DNA of 64,000 nucleotides, taken from the NCBI RefSeq assembly GCF_029433395.1, contig NZ_JAQTHW010000002.1, forward strand, positions 1,426,001 to 1,490,000. Reading direction: 5' to 3'. Origin of the DNA: Bifidobacterium sp. ESL0763 (GTDB taxonomy: Bacteria > Actinomycetota > Actinomycetes > Actinomycetales > Bifidobacteriaceae). The notes below the pieces were generated by a model, which saw nothing but the letters and a program-made list of their open reading frames with translations, ran no database searches and was not told the origin of the DNA. Within the stretch, counting starts at the first letter, position 1; every line of letters begins with the position of its first letter. Both the position numbers and the translations under genes were made by a program. Shown here piece by piece: positions 17,443 to 27,456 of this stretch.

Positions 17443-20163
17443 TCACTCGTCGAACGGGTCGAAGTCGCGGCGGATGCGGCGGCGCGGACGCTCGCTGCGC
17501 TCCTCGCGGTCCTCGCGGTACTCGTCGTAGTGGTCATCGGTGGCGTAGCGCGGGTTGCGACGGCTGCCACGGTAGCCACCGGAACGGTGGGAGTCGCGAC
17601 GGCCGGAACGGCGGTCGTCATGGCGACGGTCATCGTAACGGTCCCCACGCTCCTCGCGCTCGTCACGGTCCTCGTGGCGGCGACGCGGACGATCCTCGTA
17701 ATCACGGTCACGACGGTCATCGCGGCGGTCACGGCGGTCGTCATGACGGCGGTCGTCGTAACGGTCCTCGTGGCGGCGGTCATCGCGCTCGTCACGGTCG
17801 TCGTGACGGCGACGCGGACGATCCTCGTAATCACGGTCACGACGGTCATCGCGGCGGTCGTCATGGCGGTGGCCACGATAGCCACGATCGTCACGGCGTC
17901 CATGCCCACGGCGGTCGTCACGGTCGCCACGGCCATGGCCGCGTGCGCCGGACTGCTGGCCTTCGAAGCCGGGGATGGCCAGGGAGATCTTGCCACGGTC
18001 GTCCACGCCCTGCACGATCACCTCGACGGTGTCGCCTTCCTTCAGGACGTCCTCGACGGCGTCGATGCGCTCGCCGTTGGTGAGGTTCCGGATCTGCGAG
18101 ATGTGCAGCAGCCCGTCGGTGCCGGGGGTCAGGTTGACGAACGCGCCGAAGCTCGTGGTCTTGACGACCTTGCCGTTGAAGGTCTCGCCGGCCTCGGGGA
18201 TGTGCGGGTTGGCGATGGCGTCGATGGTCTCCTTGGCCTTCTCGGCGCCCTCGCCGCCTTCGGAGGCGATGTAGACGGTGCCGTCGTCCTCGACGCTCAC
18301 GTCGGCGCCGGTGTCCTCCTGGATCTGGTTGATCATCTTGCCCTTGGGCCCGATGATCTCGCCGATCTTGTCGACGGGGACCTTGGTGGTGAGGATGCGC
18401 GGAGCGTAGGGGCTCATCTCGGCCGGGGCGTCGATGCACTCGTTGATGACCTCGAGGATCGTGGTGCGCGCTTCCTTGGCCTGCTGCAGGGCCGCGGCCA
18501 GCACGTCGGCGGGGATGCCGTCGAGCTTGGTGTCGAGCTGCAGGGCGGTGATGAACTCGGAGGTGCCGGCGACCTTGAAGTCCATGTCGCCGAAGGCGTC
18601 CTCGACGCCCAGGATGTCGGTCAGGGTCTTGTAGACGTGCTTGCCGTCGACGTCACCGGAGACCAGGCCCATCGCGATGCCCGCGACGGGGGCCTTCAGC
18701 GGTACGCCGGCCGCGAGCAGCGACAGCGTGGAGGCGCAGACGGAACCCATCGAGGTGGAGCCGTTGGAGCCGAGGGCCTCGGAGACCTGGCGGATGGCGT
18801 AGGGGAAGTCCTCCCTGCTGGGCAGCACGGGCACGAGGGCCTTGCGGGCCAGGGCGCCATGGCCGACCTCGCGGCGCTTGGGCGAACCGATGCGGCCAGC
18901 CTCGCCGGTGGAGAACGGCGGCATCTCGTAATCGTGCATGTAGCGGCGCGTGTCGGGCCCGGAGATGGCGTCGATCTTCTGCTCCATCTTGAGCATGTTG
19001 AGGGTGGTGGCGCCCAGGATCTGGGTCTCGCCACGCTGGAAGAGCGCGGAGCCGTGGACGCGCGGCACCACGTCGACCTCGGCGGAGAGCGTGCGGATGT
19101 CACGCAGGCCGCGGCCGTCGATGCGGAAGTCCTCGCTCAGGATGCGGCGGCGCACGATCTGGCGCTGCAGCTCCTTGAAGGCGTTGCCGAGCTCCTTGTC
19201 CTTCTCCATCTCGTCCATGTCGGTGAACTCGTCGGCGAGACGAGCGCGGACGTCTTCCTTGATCTCGTGGATGCGCTCCTGGCGCGGCAGCTTGGCCGCG
19301 ATCGAGAGGGCCTCGTTGAGGTCGTCGTGGGCGATCTCGTCGATGCGCTTGTAGAGCTCGTCGGTGTACTCCGGGAAGAGCTTGAACTCCTTGGTGCTCT
19401 GCTTGCCGGCCTTCTTCGCCAGCTCGCTCTGCGCCTCGCAGATGACCTTGATGAACGGCTTGGCGGCCTCGAGGCCACCGGCCACGACTTCCTCATCGGG
19501 CTTGGTCTGGCCCTCGTCGTAGATGAGCTTCCAGGCGTTCTTGCCGGCACCGGCCTCGATCATGGCGATGGCCACGTCGCCGGACTCGACCACACGGCCG
19601 GCCACGACGATCTCGAAGACCGCGCGCTCGCGCTCGCTCCAACGCGGGAAGGCGACCCACTGGCCGTCCACCAGCGCCAGGCGCACGCCGGAGACCGGGC
19701 CCTCGAAGGGCAGCCCGGAGATCATGGTCGACATGGACGCGGCGTTCAGGGCGATCATGTCGTAGGCGTCATCGGGGTTGCAGGCGAGCACCGTCTCCAC
19801 GACCTGCACCTCGTTGCGCAGGGTGTGGGGGAAGAGCGGGCGCAGCGGCCGGTCGATGATGCGGCAGGCGAGGATCGCGTCGTTCGAGGGGCGGCCTTCG
19901 CGACGGAAGAAGGAGCCGGGGATCTTGCCCGCGGCGAACATCTTCTCCTCGACGTCGACGGTCAGCGGGAAGAAGTCGTAGTTCTCCTTCGGGCTGGAGC
20001 CGGCGGTGGTGGTGGAAAGCACCATCGAATCGTCGTCCAGGTAGGCGGCAACGGCGCCGTCAGCCTGCTGGGCCAGCCGGCCCGTCTCGAAGCGCAGCGT
20101 GCGCTTGCCGAATGTTCCATTGTCTATTACGGCCTCAACGGCCTTGATTTCGGGACCCTCCAA
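17443..20163 (-). CDS. pnp: Polynucleotide phosphorylase
   Basis: Phosphorolytic 3'-5' exoribonuclease of mRNA decay. The 906 residues contain two RNase PH-like domains ([40 protein letters not shown]), a KH domain ([19 protein letters not shown]) and an S1 domain ([18 protein letters not shown]). A tail of about 160 residues, rich in Arg, Asp and His, follows; such tails vary in actinobacteria and may bind RNA. The start is TTG at 20163, with AGGAGG five bases upstream and no better ATG or GTG nearby. rpsO lies upstream on the same strand, as in many bacteria. Confidence 0.97.
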   Translation of the reverse strand: MEGPEIKAVEAVIDNGTFGKRTLRFETGRLAQQADGAVAAYLDDDSMVLSTTTAGSSPKENYDFFPLTVDVEEKMFAAGKIPGSFFRREGRPSNDAILACRIIDRPLRPLFPHTLRNEVQVVETVLACNPDDAYDMIALNAASMSTMISGLPFEGPVSGVRLALVDGQWVAFPRWSERERAVFEIVVAGRVVESGDVAIAMIEAGAGKNAWKLIYDEGQTKPDEEVVAGGLEAAKPFIKVICEAQSELAKKAGKQSTKEFKLFPEYTDELYKRIDEIAHDDLNEALSIAAKLPRQERIHEIKEDVRARLADEFTDMDEMEKDKELGNAFKELQRQIVRRRILSEDFRIDGRGLRDIRTLSAEVDVVPRVHGSALFQRGETQILGATTLNMLKMEQKIDAISGPDTRRYMHDYEMPPFSTGEAGRIGSPKRREVGHGALARKALVPVLPSREDFPYAIRQVSEALGSNGSTSMGSVCASTLSLLAAGVPLKAPVAGIAMGLVSGDVDGKHVYKTLTDILGVEDAFGDMDFKVAGTSEFITALQLDTKLDGIPADVLAAALQQAKEARTTILEVINECIDAPAEMSPYAPRILTTKVPVDKIGEIIGPKGKMINQIQEDTGADVSVEDDGTVYIASEGGEGAEKAKETIDAIANPHIPEAGETFNGKVVKTTSFGAFVNLTPGTDGLLHISQIRNLTNGERIDAVEDVLKEGDTVEVIVQGVDDRGKISLAIPGFEGQQSGARGHGRGDRDDRRGHGRRDDRGYRGHRHDDRRDDRRDRDYEDRPRRRHDDRDERDDRRHEDRYDDRRHDDRRDRRDDRRDRDYEDRPRRRHEDRDEREERGDRYDDRRHDDRRSGRRDSHRSGGYRGSRRNPRYATDDHYDEYREDREERSERPRRRIRRDFDPFDE
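17658..17859 (-). repeat. 129-bp-period repeat in the pnp tail
   Basis: Segments 17658-17730 and 17787-17859 are near-identical with a period of 129 bases, that is a 43-residue repeat in the Arg/Asp-rich tail ([11 protein letters not shown] occurs twice). An in-frame period keeps the tail readable, so copy number could vary without breaking the enzyme. Confidence 0.8.
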
Positions 20164-20307
20164 GGGTTCCTCCTTTGTCTGTTTGTTTCTTGTCTACCAC
20201 TTCAAAATGCTCTATCGGCATCGGGCGCCACCATCTTCCTTACGGCAAACCTGGCCGCAGCGCGCCCCACATGTCTTCGTTCACTTCTCAGTTTCGTTTT
20301 TCATTAT

Positions 20308-20375
20308 CGGCCTTCACCTTAAGGCCGTCCGGCGTTTCTTCACCCGCGAACATCACCGACGGTCATTCACCGTCG
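20308..20375. other. Two perfect hairpins in the pnp leader
   Basis: The 294-base rpsO-pnp spacer contains CGGCCTT/AAGGCCG (20308-20327, 6-base loop) and CGACGGT/ACCGTCG (20357-20375, 5-base loop). Neither is followed by a T-run on the minus strand, so they look more like leader structure than terminators. In Escherichia coli the pnp leader forms a hairpin processed by RNase III for autoregulation; an equivalent role here is only inferred. Confidence 0.45.
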
Positions 20376-20426
20376 CTTCGTGTCTTTCGCCCAACATCCG
20401 ATCCGTCGTCCACCATCTACCAAAAC

Positions 20427-20446
20427 GCCCGAGCGCGAGCCCGGGC
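20427..20446 (-). terminator. Possible rpsO terminator
   Basis: GCCCG (20427-20431) and CGGGC (20442-20446) can pair, followed on the minus strand by GTTTTGG. It begins 12 bases after the rpsO stop codon. The stem is short, so it may only partly stop transcription into pnp. Confidence 0.45.
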
Positions 20447-20457
20447 ATAAGATGAAA

Positions 20458-20727
20458 TCATCGACGCAGACCAAGGCGCTCGATGAGGGAACGGTAGCGG
20501 TTGATGTCGATCTTCTTGAGGTAATCGAGAAGACGACGGCGGTCGCCGACCATCAGCAGCAGGCCACGACGGGAGTGGTGGTCATGCTGGTGGGTCTTCA
20601 GGTGCTCGGTCAGATCCGAGATGCGCTTGCTCAGCAGCGCGACCTGAACCTCGGGAGAACCCGTATCGCCTTCGTGCGTCGCGTACTTCGTGATGATCTC
20701 GTGCTTTTCGTCAGCCGTAAGTGCCAC
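20458..20727 (-). CDS. rpsO: 30S ribosomal protein S15
   Basis: Primary 16S rRNA-binding protein of the small-subunit platform. The 89-residue product has standard length and the S15 signature region [20 protein letters not shown] and ends RLGLRR. The start is GTG at 20727 ([11 protein letters not shown]), preceded by GGAGG at five bases; the frame extends upstream but without conserved sequence. Confidence 0.97.
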   Translation of the reverse strand: MALTADEKHEIITKYATHEGDTGSPEVQVALLSKRISDLTEHLKTHQHDHHSRRGLLLMVGDRRRLLDYLKKIDINRYRSLIERLGLRR

Positions 20728-20883
20728 GGCATCCTCCTTGTTGTTGCTGCGCGGTGCCACCGGCTCAGTGCCGGAGCGCTCTCTATCCGCGGGCGAGTTC
20801 ACGCCAAGTTTCAAGTATACGTGCCGGTATGGATGAACCGTAATTCGCCTCCGTACGGCGCGCCGGCGGCACGGCCGCGACGC

Positions 20884-21582
20884 TCAGACGGCGTAGAGCA
20901 GGCCGCTGAAGAGCACGACCAGCAGCGCCACGGCCTCGATGGCGAAGAAGAGGATGAAGGCGGCCCAGCTGTGGGTGAGCACGTTGAACGGCGAATCCTT
21001 GTCGACGCCGATGAGCAGGCCCACGAAGACCACCGCGAAGACGGCCACCGCCGCCAACGCCGCGATGATGCCGAGGTTGGCCGCGTTGGCGAGCACCGAC
21101 GAGGGGCCGTAGACCACGTAGGTGGAATACCAGAACCTGAAGCGCAGCAGGCACACGCCGCCGATCAGCTGCTCGGCGAAGAGGGTGAGCACGAAGAGCA
21201 CGCGCCAGAACCAGCCGTGCTCCTCGACCACCGAAAGCGCGATGCAGGCCAGGCAGACCACCGTCACCGTCCACGAGACCAGCGCGATGCCCTGCGGCGA
21301 GAACGGGCTGAACGTCCTGATGACCCGGGCGGTGTGGTCCATGGCCAGCGTGCGGCCGAACCAGTACGGTCCGATGATCGCGGCGAGCAGGAGGACGGTG
21401 AAGACGACCCAGCGCACCGGGTGTGAGCGCCGGCGCTGGATGTCGGCCAAAGAGAGTTCGGTTTCGGGGATGGAGGCCTCGGGATGCTTGGAGACGTTGA
21501 CCGTCTCGACCTTGCCCTCCACGATCTCGACGGCCTTGTTGCCGCCATCGCCATGGTCGTTTTCCGACGATCTGCCCGCCAT
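20884..21582 (-). CDS. Polytopic membrane protein of unknown function
   Basis: 232 residues: a polar N-terminal 55 residues, then about five or six membrane segments (WVVFTVLLLAAIIGPYWFG; ALVSWTVTVVCLACIALSV; VLFVLTLFAEQLIGGVCLL; NLGIIAALAAVAVFAVVFVG; FFAIEAVALLVVLFSGLLY). I recognise no family motif. It lies between rpsO and tRNA-Gly on the minus strand. The sequence gives no basis for a specific role. Confidence 0.8.
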   Translation of the reverse strand: MAGRSSENDHGDGGNKAVEIVEGKVETVNVSKHPEASIPETELSLADIQRRRSHPVRWVVFTVLLLAAIIGPYWFGRTLAMDHTARVIRTFSPFSPQGIALVSWTVTVVCLACIALSVVEEHGWFWRVLFVLTLFAEQLIGGVCLLRFRFWYSTYVVYGPSSVLANAANLGIIAALAAVAVFAVVFVGLLIGVDKDSPFNVLTHSWAAFILFFAIEAVALLVVLFSGLLYAV

Positions 21583-21644
21583 AGAACATCCGCCTCGCTC
21601 GTGCCATCGAAAGAACAGAATCAGCGGTGCACCACACCGCGGAG

Positions 21645-21715
21645 AGCGGATGACGGGAATCGAACCCGCGTAATCAGTTTGGAAGACTGAGGCTCTACCA
21701 TTGAGCTACATCCGC
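21645..21715 (-). tRNA. tRNA-Gly (TCC)
   Basis: A 71-base cloverleaf on the minus strand: acceptor GCGGATG paired with CATCCGC, D-loop TAGCTCAATGGTAGAGC, anticodon loop CTTCCAA with anticodon TCC (21683-21681), and T-loop GGTTCGATTCC. CCA is not encoded. Confidence 0.97.
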
Positions 21716-21927
21716 GTGTTGGTTTCGCCTTGCGTTCCGGCCCGCGCTGGGCAGGCCGCACAAAACGACAACCGCCAGTATACACGAGCCACGGAATCGG
21801 CGGCACGCGGGATGGCGTGGCCGGACGGCGCGCATGGGTTCCGATACGGAACGACCCCGAACCGGCTCGGGGCCAATTCGGGGTCGGTTCGGGGCTGGTT
21901 CATGGCCAGCGACGAATCCGCCGATTG

Positions 21928-23622
21928 CTACTTGCGATGCGCGCGGTAGAAGCGGATGAGGCTCTGGGTGGAGGCGTCCTGCGCCGCCAGCGCCTCGTCG
22001 TCCTTCGAGATCGCCGGGGTGATCTGCAGGGCGAGCTGCTTGCCCAGCTCCACGCCCCACTGGTCGAAGGAGTCGATGCCCCAGACGGTGCCCTCGGTGA
22101 AGACGATGTGCTCGTAGAGCGCGATCAGCTCGCCCAGCGAGAACGGGGTGAGCTCGTCGCCGAAGATCGAGGTGGTCGGGCGGTTGCCGGCGAAGACGCG
22201 GGCCGGCACGATCTCCTCCGGCGTGCCCTCGGCGCGCACCTCGTCGGCGGTCTTGCCGAACGCGAGCGCCTTGGTCTGCGCCAGGAAGTTGCCGAGGAAG
22301 AGCTCGTGGACGTCCTGGTCGCCGTCATTCGCCGGGTTTGGGGTGTTGGCGAAGGCGATGAAGTCGGCCGGGATGAGCTGCGTGCCCTGGTGGATGAGCT
22401 GGTAGAAGGCGTGCTGGCCGTTGGTGCCGGGCTCGCCCCAGAAGACCTCGCCGGTCTCGGTTGTCACCGGGCTGCCGTCCCAGCGCACGGACTTGCCGTT
22501 GGACTCCATCGTGAGCTGCTGCAGGTAGGCCGGGAAGCGGTGCAGGTACTGGTCGTAGGGCAGCACGGCGTGGGTGGCCGCGTGGAAGAAGTTGTGGTAC
22601 CAGACGTTGAGCATGCCCATCATCGCCACGACGTTCTTCTCGACTGGGGTGTTGGCGAAGTACTCGTCGATCTCGTGGAAGCCGGCGAGGAACTGCTCGA
22701 AGCGCTTCGGCCCGTAGACCACGGCGATGGAGGTGCCGACCGCGGAGTCGACGGAATAGCGGCCGCCGACCCAGTTCCAGAAGCCGAAGGCGTTGGCCGG
22801 GTCGATGCCGAACTCCTCGACGCCCTTGAGGTTGGTGGAGACGGCGACGAAATGCTTGCGGATGGCCTCGGCCCGCTTGGCGTCCGAGCCGTCGATGGCG
22901 CCGGAGGCCTTGAGGCCGTTCAGCAGCCAGGTGCGGGCCTCGCGTGCGTTGGTCAGCGTCTCGAGGGTGGTGAAGGTCTTGGAGACGACGATGAACATCG
23001 TGGTCTCGGGGTCGAGATCCTTCGTCTTCTCGGTGATGTCGTTGGGGTCGATGTTGGAGACGTAACGGGCGGAAATGCCGGCGTCCGCGTACGGCTTGAG
23101 CGCCTCGTAGACCATGACCGGGCCCAGGTCGGAGCCGCCGATGCCGATATTGACCACGGTCTCGATCTTCTTGCCGGTCACGCCGCGCCATTCGCCGCTG
23201 CGTACCTTGTCGGCGAAGTCATAGATCTTCTCGAGCGTGGCGCGCACGTCGCCGACCACGTCCTGGCCGTCGACGATGAGCTTGCCCTTGTCGCTTGCGG
23301 GGCGGCGCAGCGCGGTGTGCAGCACGGCGCGGTCCTCGGTGGGGTTGATGTGCTCGCCGGAGAGCATCTGCCCGAAGCGCTCCTCGAGGCCGACGGCCTT
23401 GGCGAGGTCCGCGAAGAGCCTGAGCGTCTCGGGCTTGATGAGGTTCTTGGAGAGGTCGAAGTGCAGGTCGCCGGCCTCGAAGCTCAGCGCCTCGACGCGC
23501 TTCGGGTCGTCGGCGAACCACCGCTTCAGGTCGATGCCCTGCTCGTGCAGTTGGTCGAAGTGCTGTTTGAGCGCCGCCCACTCGGGGGTCCTGGTGACGT
23601 CGATAGGAGGCTTGATGGCCAT
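21928..23622 (-). CDS. pgi: Glucose-6-phosphate isomerase
   Basis: Interconverts glucose 6-phosphate and fructose 6-phosphate; in bifidobacteria this feeds the fructose-6-phosphate phosphoketolase shunt. The 564-residue protein has family motifs [19 protein letters not shown] and [11 protein letters not shown] and the C-terminal region [14 protein letters not shown]. The start at 23622 ([12 protein letters not shown]) has AAAGGA nine bases upstream; an ATG 21 bases earlier has no good site. Monocistronic by context. Confidence 0.97.
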   Translation of the reverse strand: MAIKPPIDVTRTPEWAALKQHFDQLHEQGIDLKRWFADDPKRVEALSFEAGDLHFDLSKNLIKPETLRLFADLAKAVGLEERFGQMLSGEHINPTEDRAVLHTALRRPASDKGKLIVDGQDVVGDVRATLEKIYDFADKVRSGEWRGVTGKKIETVVNIGIGGSDLGPVMVYEALKPYADAGISARYVSNIDPNDITEKTKDLDPETTMFIVVSKTFTTLETLTNAREARTWLLNGLKASGAIDGSDAKRAEAIRKHFVAVSTNLKGVEEFGIDPANAFGFWNWVGGRYSVDSAVGTSIAVVYGPKRFEQFLAGFHEIDEYFANTPVEKNVVAMMGMLNVWYHNFFHAATHAVLPYDQYLHRFPAYLQQLTMESNGKSVRWDGSPVTTETGEVFWGEPGTNGQHAFYQLIHQGTQLIPADFIAFANTPNPANDGDQDVHELFLGNFLAQTKALAFGKTADEVRAEGTPEEIVPARVFAGNRPTTSIFGDELTPFSLGELIALYEHIVFTEGTVWGIDSFDQWGVELGKQLALQITPAISKDDEALAAQDASTQSLIRFYRAHRK

Positions 23623-23828
23623 GGTATAGGGTCCTTTCATCACATGTCGCGGGGGTTTCGCAGCTTCGTCTTATGTTCTCACACGCCTGTGGGTTCCGTG
23701 CCCGTCGTTTGTTGTGCCATTGGTTATACGGCCCGATTCTACTCACGAAATCAGACACGGCGCCCCGCGATTCCACCCGCCGCCACCGCCCCGCTCCGGC
23801 CCGCCATGGCGCTTGTGGCCCATGCCCC

Positions 23829-23834
23829 TATAAT
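23829..23834 (+). promoter_or_regulatory. -10 box close to the next start codon
   Basis: A perfect TATAAT ends eight bases before the ATG at 23843, so transcription from it would begin at or within two or three bases of the start codon. GAGG lies four bases before the ATG, but it would fall at the extreme 5' end of the transcript or outside it. No clear -35 is visible. Confidence 0.4.
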
Positions 23835-23842
23835 GAGGCACC

Positions 23843-25366
23843 ATGAGCCTCGCCTTACCCGATTTCCCCAGCGTCGCGAGCGGCGCCGCCACCGCGCCGG
23901 CCACCGCCGCCAAACCGATGACGCGCGCCGCCAAAACCCCAGAGAGCGACGGAGCCGACCGGGGCGAGGCGGAACCGGAGGACTCGGGAACCACGGCAAC
24001 GGCTGGCAACACGACCGCCAGACCCGCCAAGCCCGGCAGCCTGCGCGCCATCCTCCGCCACGACTGGTTCATCCTCCTGCCGCTCCTGGTCAACCTGGCC
24101 ACCTACCTCGTCACCTTCCCGGGCGTCGACTCCCCGGACGCGGCCGACCAGCGCGAGCAGTACGCCACCTGGACGTTCAACAAGCAGCATTCCGTGCTCG
24201 ACACCTTCTTCCTCGGCTTCGTGGCGCGCGACCGGCTGTGGCTGGCCAACCTGCTGCAGGTGCTCGTCTTCTCGGCCTGCATCGTCGTGGCGCTGGCCGT
24301 CCTCTCCCGGCGCGTGGGCCGTCGCGCGCTGCTGGTGGCCACCCTGTTGTGGAGTTTCTACCCGCTCTTCCCCGCCTATTCGGTGGCTTGCACCAAGGAC
24401 GTGCTGTGCGCCGGCTTCACGCTGCTGCTGTGCGTGGAGGTCTTCGAGGCGATCGACACCAAGGGCCGGGCGCTGCTCAGCCCGTGGTTCCTCGCCGGCC
24501 TCGCGCTCACCCTGTTCGTCACCAACGAGCTGCGCAAGAACAACTTCATCTTCGTCTTCGCCATCATCGTCTTCATGCTCATCCGCTTCCGCCGCGAATA
24601 CCGGCGGATCCTCGCCTCGCTGCTCGCCTTCGTGGCCCTGAGCGCGGCCTGGGGCGCCTACTGCGACTATGGGCTGAAGGCCAGCCCCTCCCCCACCAGC
24701 GAGATGCTGGGCGTGCCGCTGATGCAGGTGGGCTACATCTATTACCAGGATCTCCACGGCTCGCCGCAGCGCCTGGACCCGCAGGCCGACGCCTATTTCA
24801 CCGCCATCCGCCCCGCGCAGAAGTGGGCGGGCAACTACGACGTCGAGCGACTGCTGGTGATGAGCAACAAGGTGCCCCAGATGACTGGCAAGGACCTGGG
24901 ACCGTTCCTCTCCAACTGGTCGAAGCTCTGCTTCGCCAACCTCGGCACCTGCGTGGCGGCGTATGCGAAATTCGAAGGCTCGATCGTCAATCCGCTGCAG
25001 GAGACCGACGACCAATACACCATCGCCGCCTCGCTGCTGCACACCAACAAATACATGGCCGAGCAGTCGAGGCTGGGGCCGGTGGCACACACGGTCTTCA
25101 ACCTGGCCCTGCTCGACTGGGCCGTCGTCGCACTGGCGGTCCTGGCCTGGCGGCGTGGCATGCGCGAGCTGCTGCCCCTCTTCCTCATACCGTTGGGCAT
25201 CGTGCTGTCGCTGGCGCTGGCGGCCCTGGCGGTGCAGATACGGCTGATGCTGGGCTCGATCATCCTGATCCCGTTCCTCGGCGCGCTCGTCTTCGGCCGC
25301 AAGGCGCGGGCCCGCAAGACCGGCAAAGCCACCAAGGTTGTCAAGGTCGCCGAGCTCCGCCAATAG
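23843..25366 (+). CDS. Large membrane protein, GT-C-like architecture (possibly DUF6020)
   Basis: 507 residues: a 65-residue Ala/Thr-rich cytoplasmic start, a first membrane segment (FILLPLLVNLATYLVTF), then a loop with GVDSPDAADQREQYATW, several further segments and a short basic tail. The early acidic loop after the first helix and about ten helices fit a GT-C-type membrane glycosyltransferase, and the sequence resembles DUF6020 proteins, but I cannot confirm either. It is divergent from pgi and followed by tRNA-Thr. A role in cell-surface glycan synthesis is an inference only. Confidence 0.75.
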   Translation: MSLALPDFPSVASGAATAPATAAKPMTRAAKTPESDGADRGEAEPEDSGTTATAGNTTARPAKPGSLRAILRHDWFILLPLLVNLATYLVTFPGVDSPDAADQREQYATWTFNKQHSVLDTFFLGFVARDRLWLANLLQVLVFSACIVVALAVLSRRVGRRALLVATLLWSFYPLFPAYSVACTKDVLCAGFTLLLCVEVFEAIDTKGRALLSPWFLAGLALTLFVTNELRKNNFIFVFAIIVFMLIRFRREYRRILASLLAFVALSAAWGAYCDYGLKASPSPTSEMLGVPLMQVGYIYYQDLHGSPQRLDPQADAYFTAIRPAQKWAGNYDVERLLVMSNKVPQMTGKDLGPFLSNWSKLCFANLGTCVAAYAKFEGSIVNPLQETDDQYTIAASLLHTNKYMAEQSRLGPVAHTVFNLALLDWAVVALAVLAWRRGMRELLPLFLIPLGIVLSLALAALAVQIRLMLGSIILIPFLGALVFGRKARARKTGKATKVVKVAELRQ

Positions 25367-25487
25367 TCCCGCCGGTAGTCCCGTAACGCCCGGTACGCCC
25401 CGCGTTTCGGCACGCCATGGACAAAATCTAAGGCATCCGGTACTATCATTGTCTTGTGCGCGGGTGGTGTATGCCGCTCGGGCCATC

Positions 25488-25560
25488 GCCGCTTTAGCTC
25501 AGTCGGTAGAGCGTCTCACTCGTAATGAGAAGGTCGACAGTTCGATTCTGTCAAGCGGCT
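25488..25560 (+). tRNA. tRNA-Thr (CGT)
   Basis: A 73-base cloverleaf: acceptor GCCGCTT paired with AAGCGGC, D-loop TAGCTCAGTCGGTAGAGC, anticodon stem TCTCA/TGAGA with anticodon CGT (25521-25523), and T-loop AGTTCGATTCT. CCA is not encoded. Confidence 0.97.
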
Positions 25561-25593
25561 CTTCATCTCCGTGTTATCAGACTCTTCCAAACC

Positions 25594-25704
25594 TGCGTTA
25601 AAAAGCACGAAAACAACCCCTCAATCATGCTTTTCGACGCGGCGAACCTCAAACTTGCGTCGAAAAGCAGCAAATCGTCCCTGAAAAGCTGCTTTTCGAC
25701 GCAA
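25594..25704. repeat. Tandem double-hairpin repeat, copy A
   Basis: Two successive hairpins share one motif. The first pairs a degenerate TGCGTTAAAAAGCA (25594-25607) with TGCTTTTCGACGC (25628-25640). The second has a perfect 17-bp stem (25655-25671 with 25688-25704) and a 16-base loop. The same architecture occurs at 43406-43503. Here it lies between tRNA-Thr and the converging MFS gene, so it may also act as a terminator. Confidence 0.85.
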
Positions 25705-25716
25705 TAAGTCCGCGCG

Positions 25717-27285
25717 TCACCGGCTGGCAGCGGCGACGGCCTTGTGTTCCGCAGACGCGCCCGGCAGGAAGCACGAGGCGACCAGGCCGATGAGCGCGAA
25801 GACGACCATCAGGATGAAGCCCCAGTTGTAGCCGATGGCCTGCGCCGCCGCCCTGCCCGCGGAGGCCCACGAGACCGCCGCCAGCGAGATGACCAGCATC
25901 GCCAGCGCCGTGCCGAGCGACCCGCCGATCTGGCGGACCGTGGACGAGGCGGCGTTGGCGTGCGCGGCGAGCCCGGCGGCACTCATGTTGATGCCGGCGG
26001 TGAAGGTGGTCATCATGGTGAAGGAGATGCCGACCATGCGCAGCGCGTAGCACAGGCCGATCAGCGCCAGGCTCGTCTTCGCGCTGAACCAGAGCATCGG
26101 CACCGAGCCGGCCAGCAGCATCACGAAGCCGAAGAGCGAGAGCCTGCGGATGCCAAGCCTATCGTAGAGCACGCCGGAGATCGGGTTGCAGGCCACCATG
26201 ACCAGCGCGCCCGGCATCATCACCAGGCCGCTCGTCAGCGCCGATTCGCCGCGCGTGGTCTGCAGGTAGAGCGGCAGCACCAGCTCGATGCCGACCATGG
26301 CGATGTTGGAGATGGTGCTTAAGAGCGTGCACAGGTCGAAGCGAACGTTGGCGAAGACGCGGACGTCGAGCAACGGCTTGGCGAGCCTCAACTGTCGGAC
26401 GCAGAAGAGGGCCATGATCGCCACGCCGAGCACGAACGCCACCGCCAGCACCAGGGTGACATGGCCGGTGTTGCCGACCTCGGACAGCGCGTAGAGCATG
26501 AGCCCGAAACCGAGGATGGACTCGGCGAAGGAGATGACGTCGGTGGTGCCGCGGGCCGGCGAGGTGATGTTGCGCACCAGCGGCAGGGCGAGGAGGACGG
26601 CGACGACGCTGGCGGCGGCGAGGATGGCGAAAAGCGTCCGGAAGCCCGAAACCTTGAGGATGAGCCCGGAGATCGTGGGGCCGACCGCCGGCCCGAAGCC
26701 GATGACCAGGCCGGTCACCCCCATGGCCAGGCCGCGCTTGTCGGGCGGGAACATCATCAGGATGACGTTCTGGATGAACGGCATGAGCCCGCCCGCAGCC
26801 GCCGCCTCGACGATGCGCCCGGCCAGCAACACCCAGAAGTTCGGCGCGAACACGCAGACCAGGGAGCCGACGAAGAAGACGGCCATCAGGGTGACGAAGG
26901 TGGTACGCAGATTGAAGGACTCGAAGACCCACGCGGACATCGGGATCATCAGCCCGACCACGAGCAGGTAGGCGGTCGTGAGCCATTGCGCCGCGGCCTG
27001 GGTGACGCCGAACGCGCCCATGATGGTCGGCAACGCGTTGTTGAGGAACGTCTCGGCCATCAGCGCCGTGAACGAGCCGAAGAGCAGCACCGCCATCATC
27101 GCCGCCCGCTGCCCCCCGGCGATCGACGGCGCGGCATGTCCGTGGGCTCCGGTCGAGGCGGATGACGTGGACGCCAGACGGTCGTCCTGTTTCGATTCGG
27201 CCGGGATGGGCTGCCCGGATATCGGCTTCGCCTCCGAGACATCCCCCTGCCCCTTGTTGTCATGTGCCGATTGCCGATTGGTCAT
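25717..27285 (-). CDS. MFS drug exporter (DHA2/EmrB-QacA type)
   Basis: A 522-residue proton-driven exporter. After a polar 60-residue N-terminus come about 14 membrane helices. Motif A-like and DHA2 features are visible: NNALPTIMGAFGVTQAAAQW, a GRIVEAAAAGGLMP segment, and antiporter motif C-like GLVIGFGPAVGPTISG. Substrate unknown. The start has GGAGG six bases upstream. A MarR gene lies upstream on the same strand, and both upstream regions carry the same TAGC-NN-GCTA site, which points to MarR-controlled efflux. Confidence 0.92.
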   Translation of the reverse strand: MTNRQSAHDNKGQGDVSEAKPISGQPIPAESKQDDRLASTSSASTGAHGHAAPSIAGGQRAAMMAVLLFGSFTALMAETFLNNALPTIMGAFGVTQAAAQWLTTAYLLVVGLMIPMSAWVFESFNLRTTFVTLMAVFFVGSLVCVFAPNFWVLLAGRIVEAAAAGGLMPFIQNVILMMFPPDKRGLAMGVTGLVIGFGPAVGPTISGLILKVSGFRTLFAILAAASVVAVLLALPLVRNITSPARGTTDVISFAESILGFGLMLYALSEVGNTGHVTLVLAVAFVLGVAIMALFCVRQLRLAKPLLDVRVFANVRFDLCTLLSTISNIAMVGIELVLPLYLQTTRGESALTSGLVMMPGALVMVACNPISGVLYDRLGIRRLSLFGFVMLLAGSVPMLWFSAKTSLALIGLCYALRMVGISFTMMTTFTAGINMSAAGLAAHANAASSTVRQIGGSLGTALAMLVISLAAVSWASAGRAAAQAIGYNWGFILMVVFALIGLVASCFLPGASAEHKAVAAASR

Positions 27286-27306
27286 TGATGGCCTCCCCTT
27301 GATTTA

Positions 27307-27316
27307 TAGCAAGCTA
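27307..27316. promoter_or_regulatory. Candidate MarR operator before the MFS gene
   Basis: TAGCAAGCTA, an inverted repeat TAGC-AA-GCTA, 22-31 bases upstream of the MFS start. On the minus strand it runs into TATAAA, a plausible -10 box, so a bound regulator would block RNA polymerase. The same site lies at 27948-27957. Confidence 0.6.
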
Positions 27317-27456
27317 CAGTTTGTTGAAAAAAAATTTGATATATATCGTCGAGGCGAGAAACGCCTAGGCCCTTCTGCCATGGCCGCGCTCACGGTCACG
27401 CACAAGGTCGCACGGACATGGCATCACGGCCATGGAGCCGAACCCATCTTCCCGAC

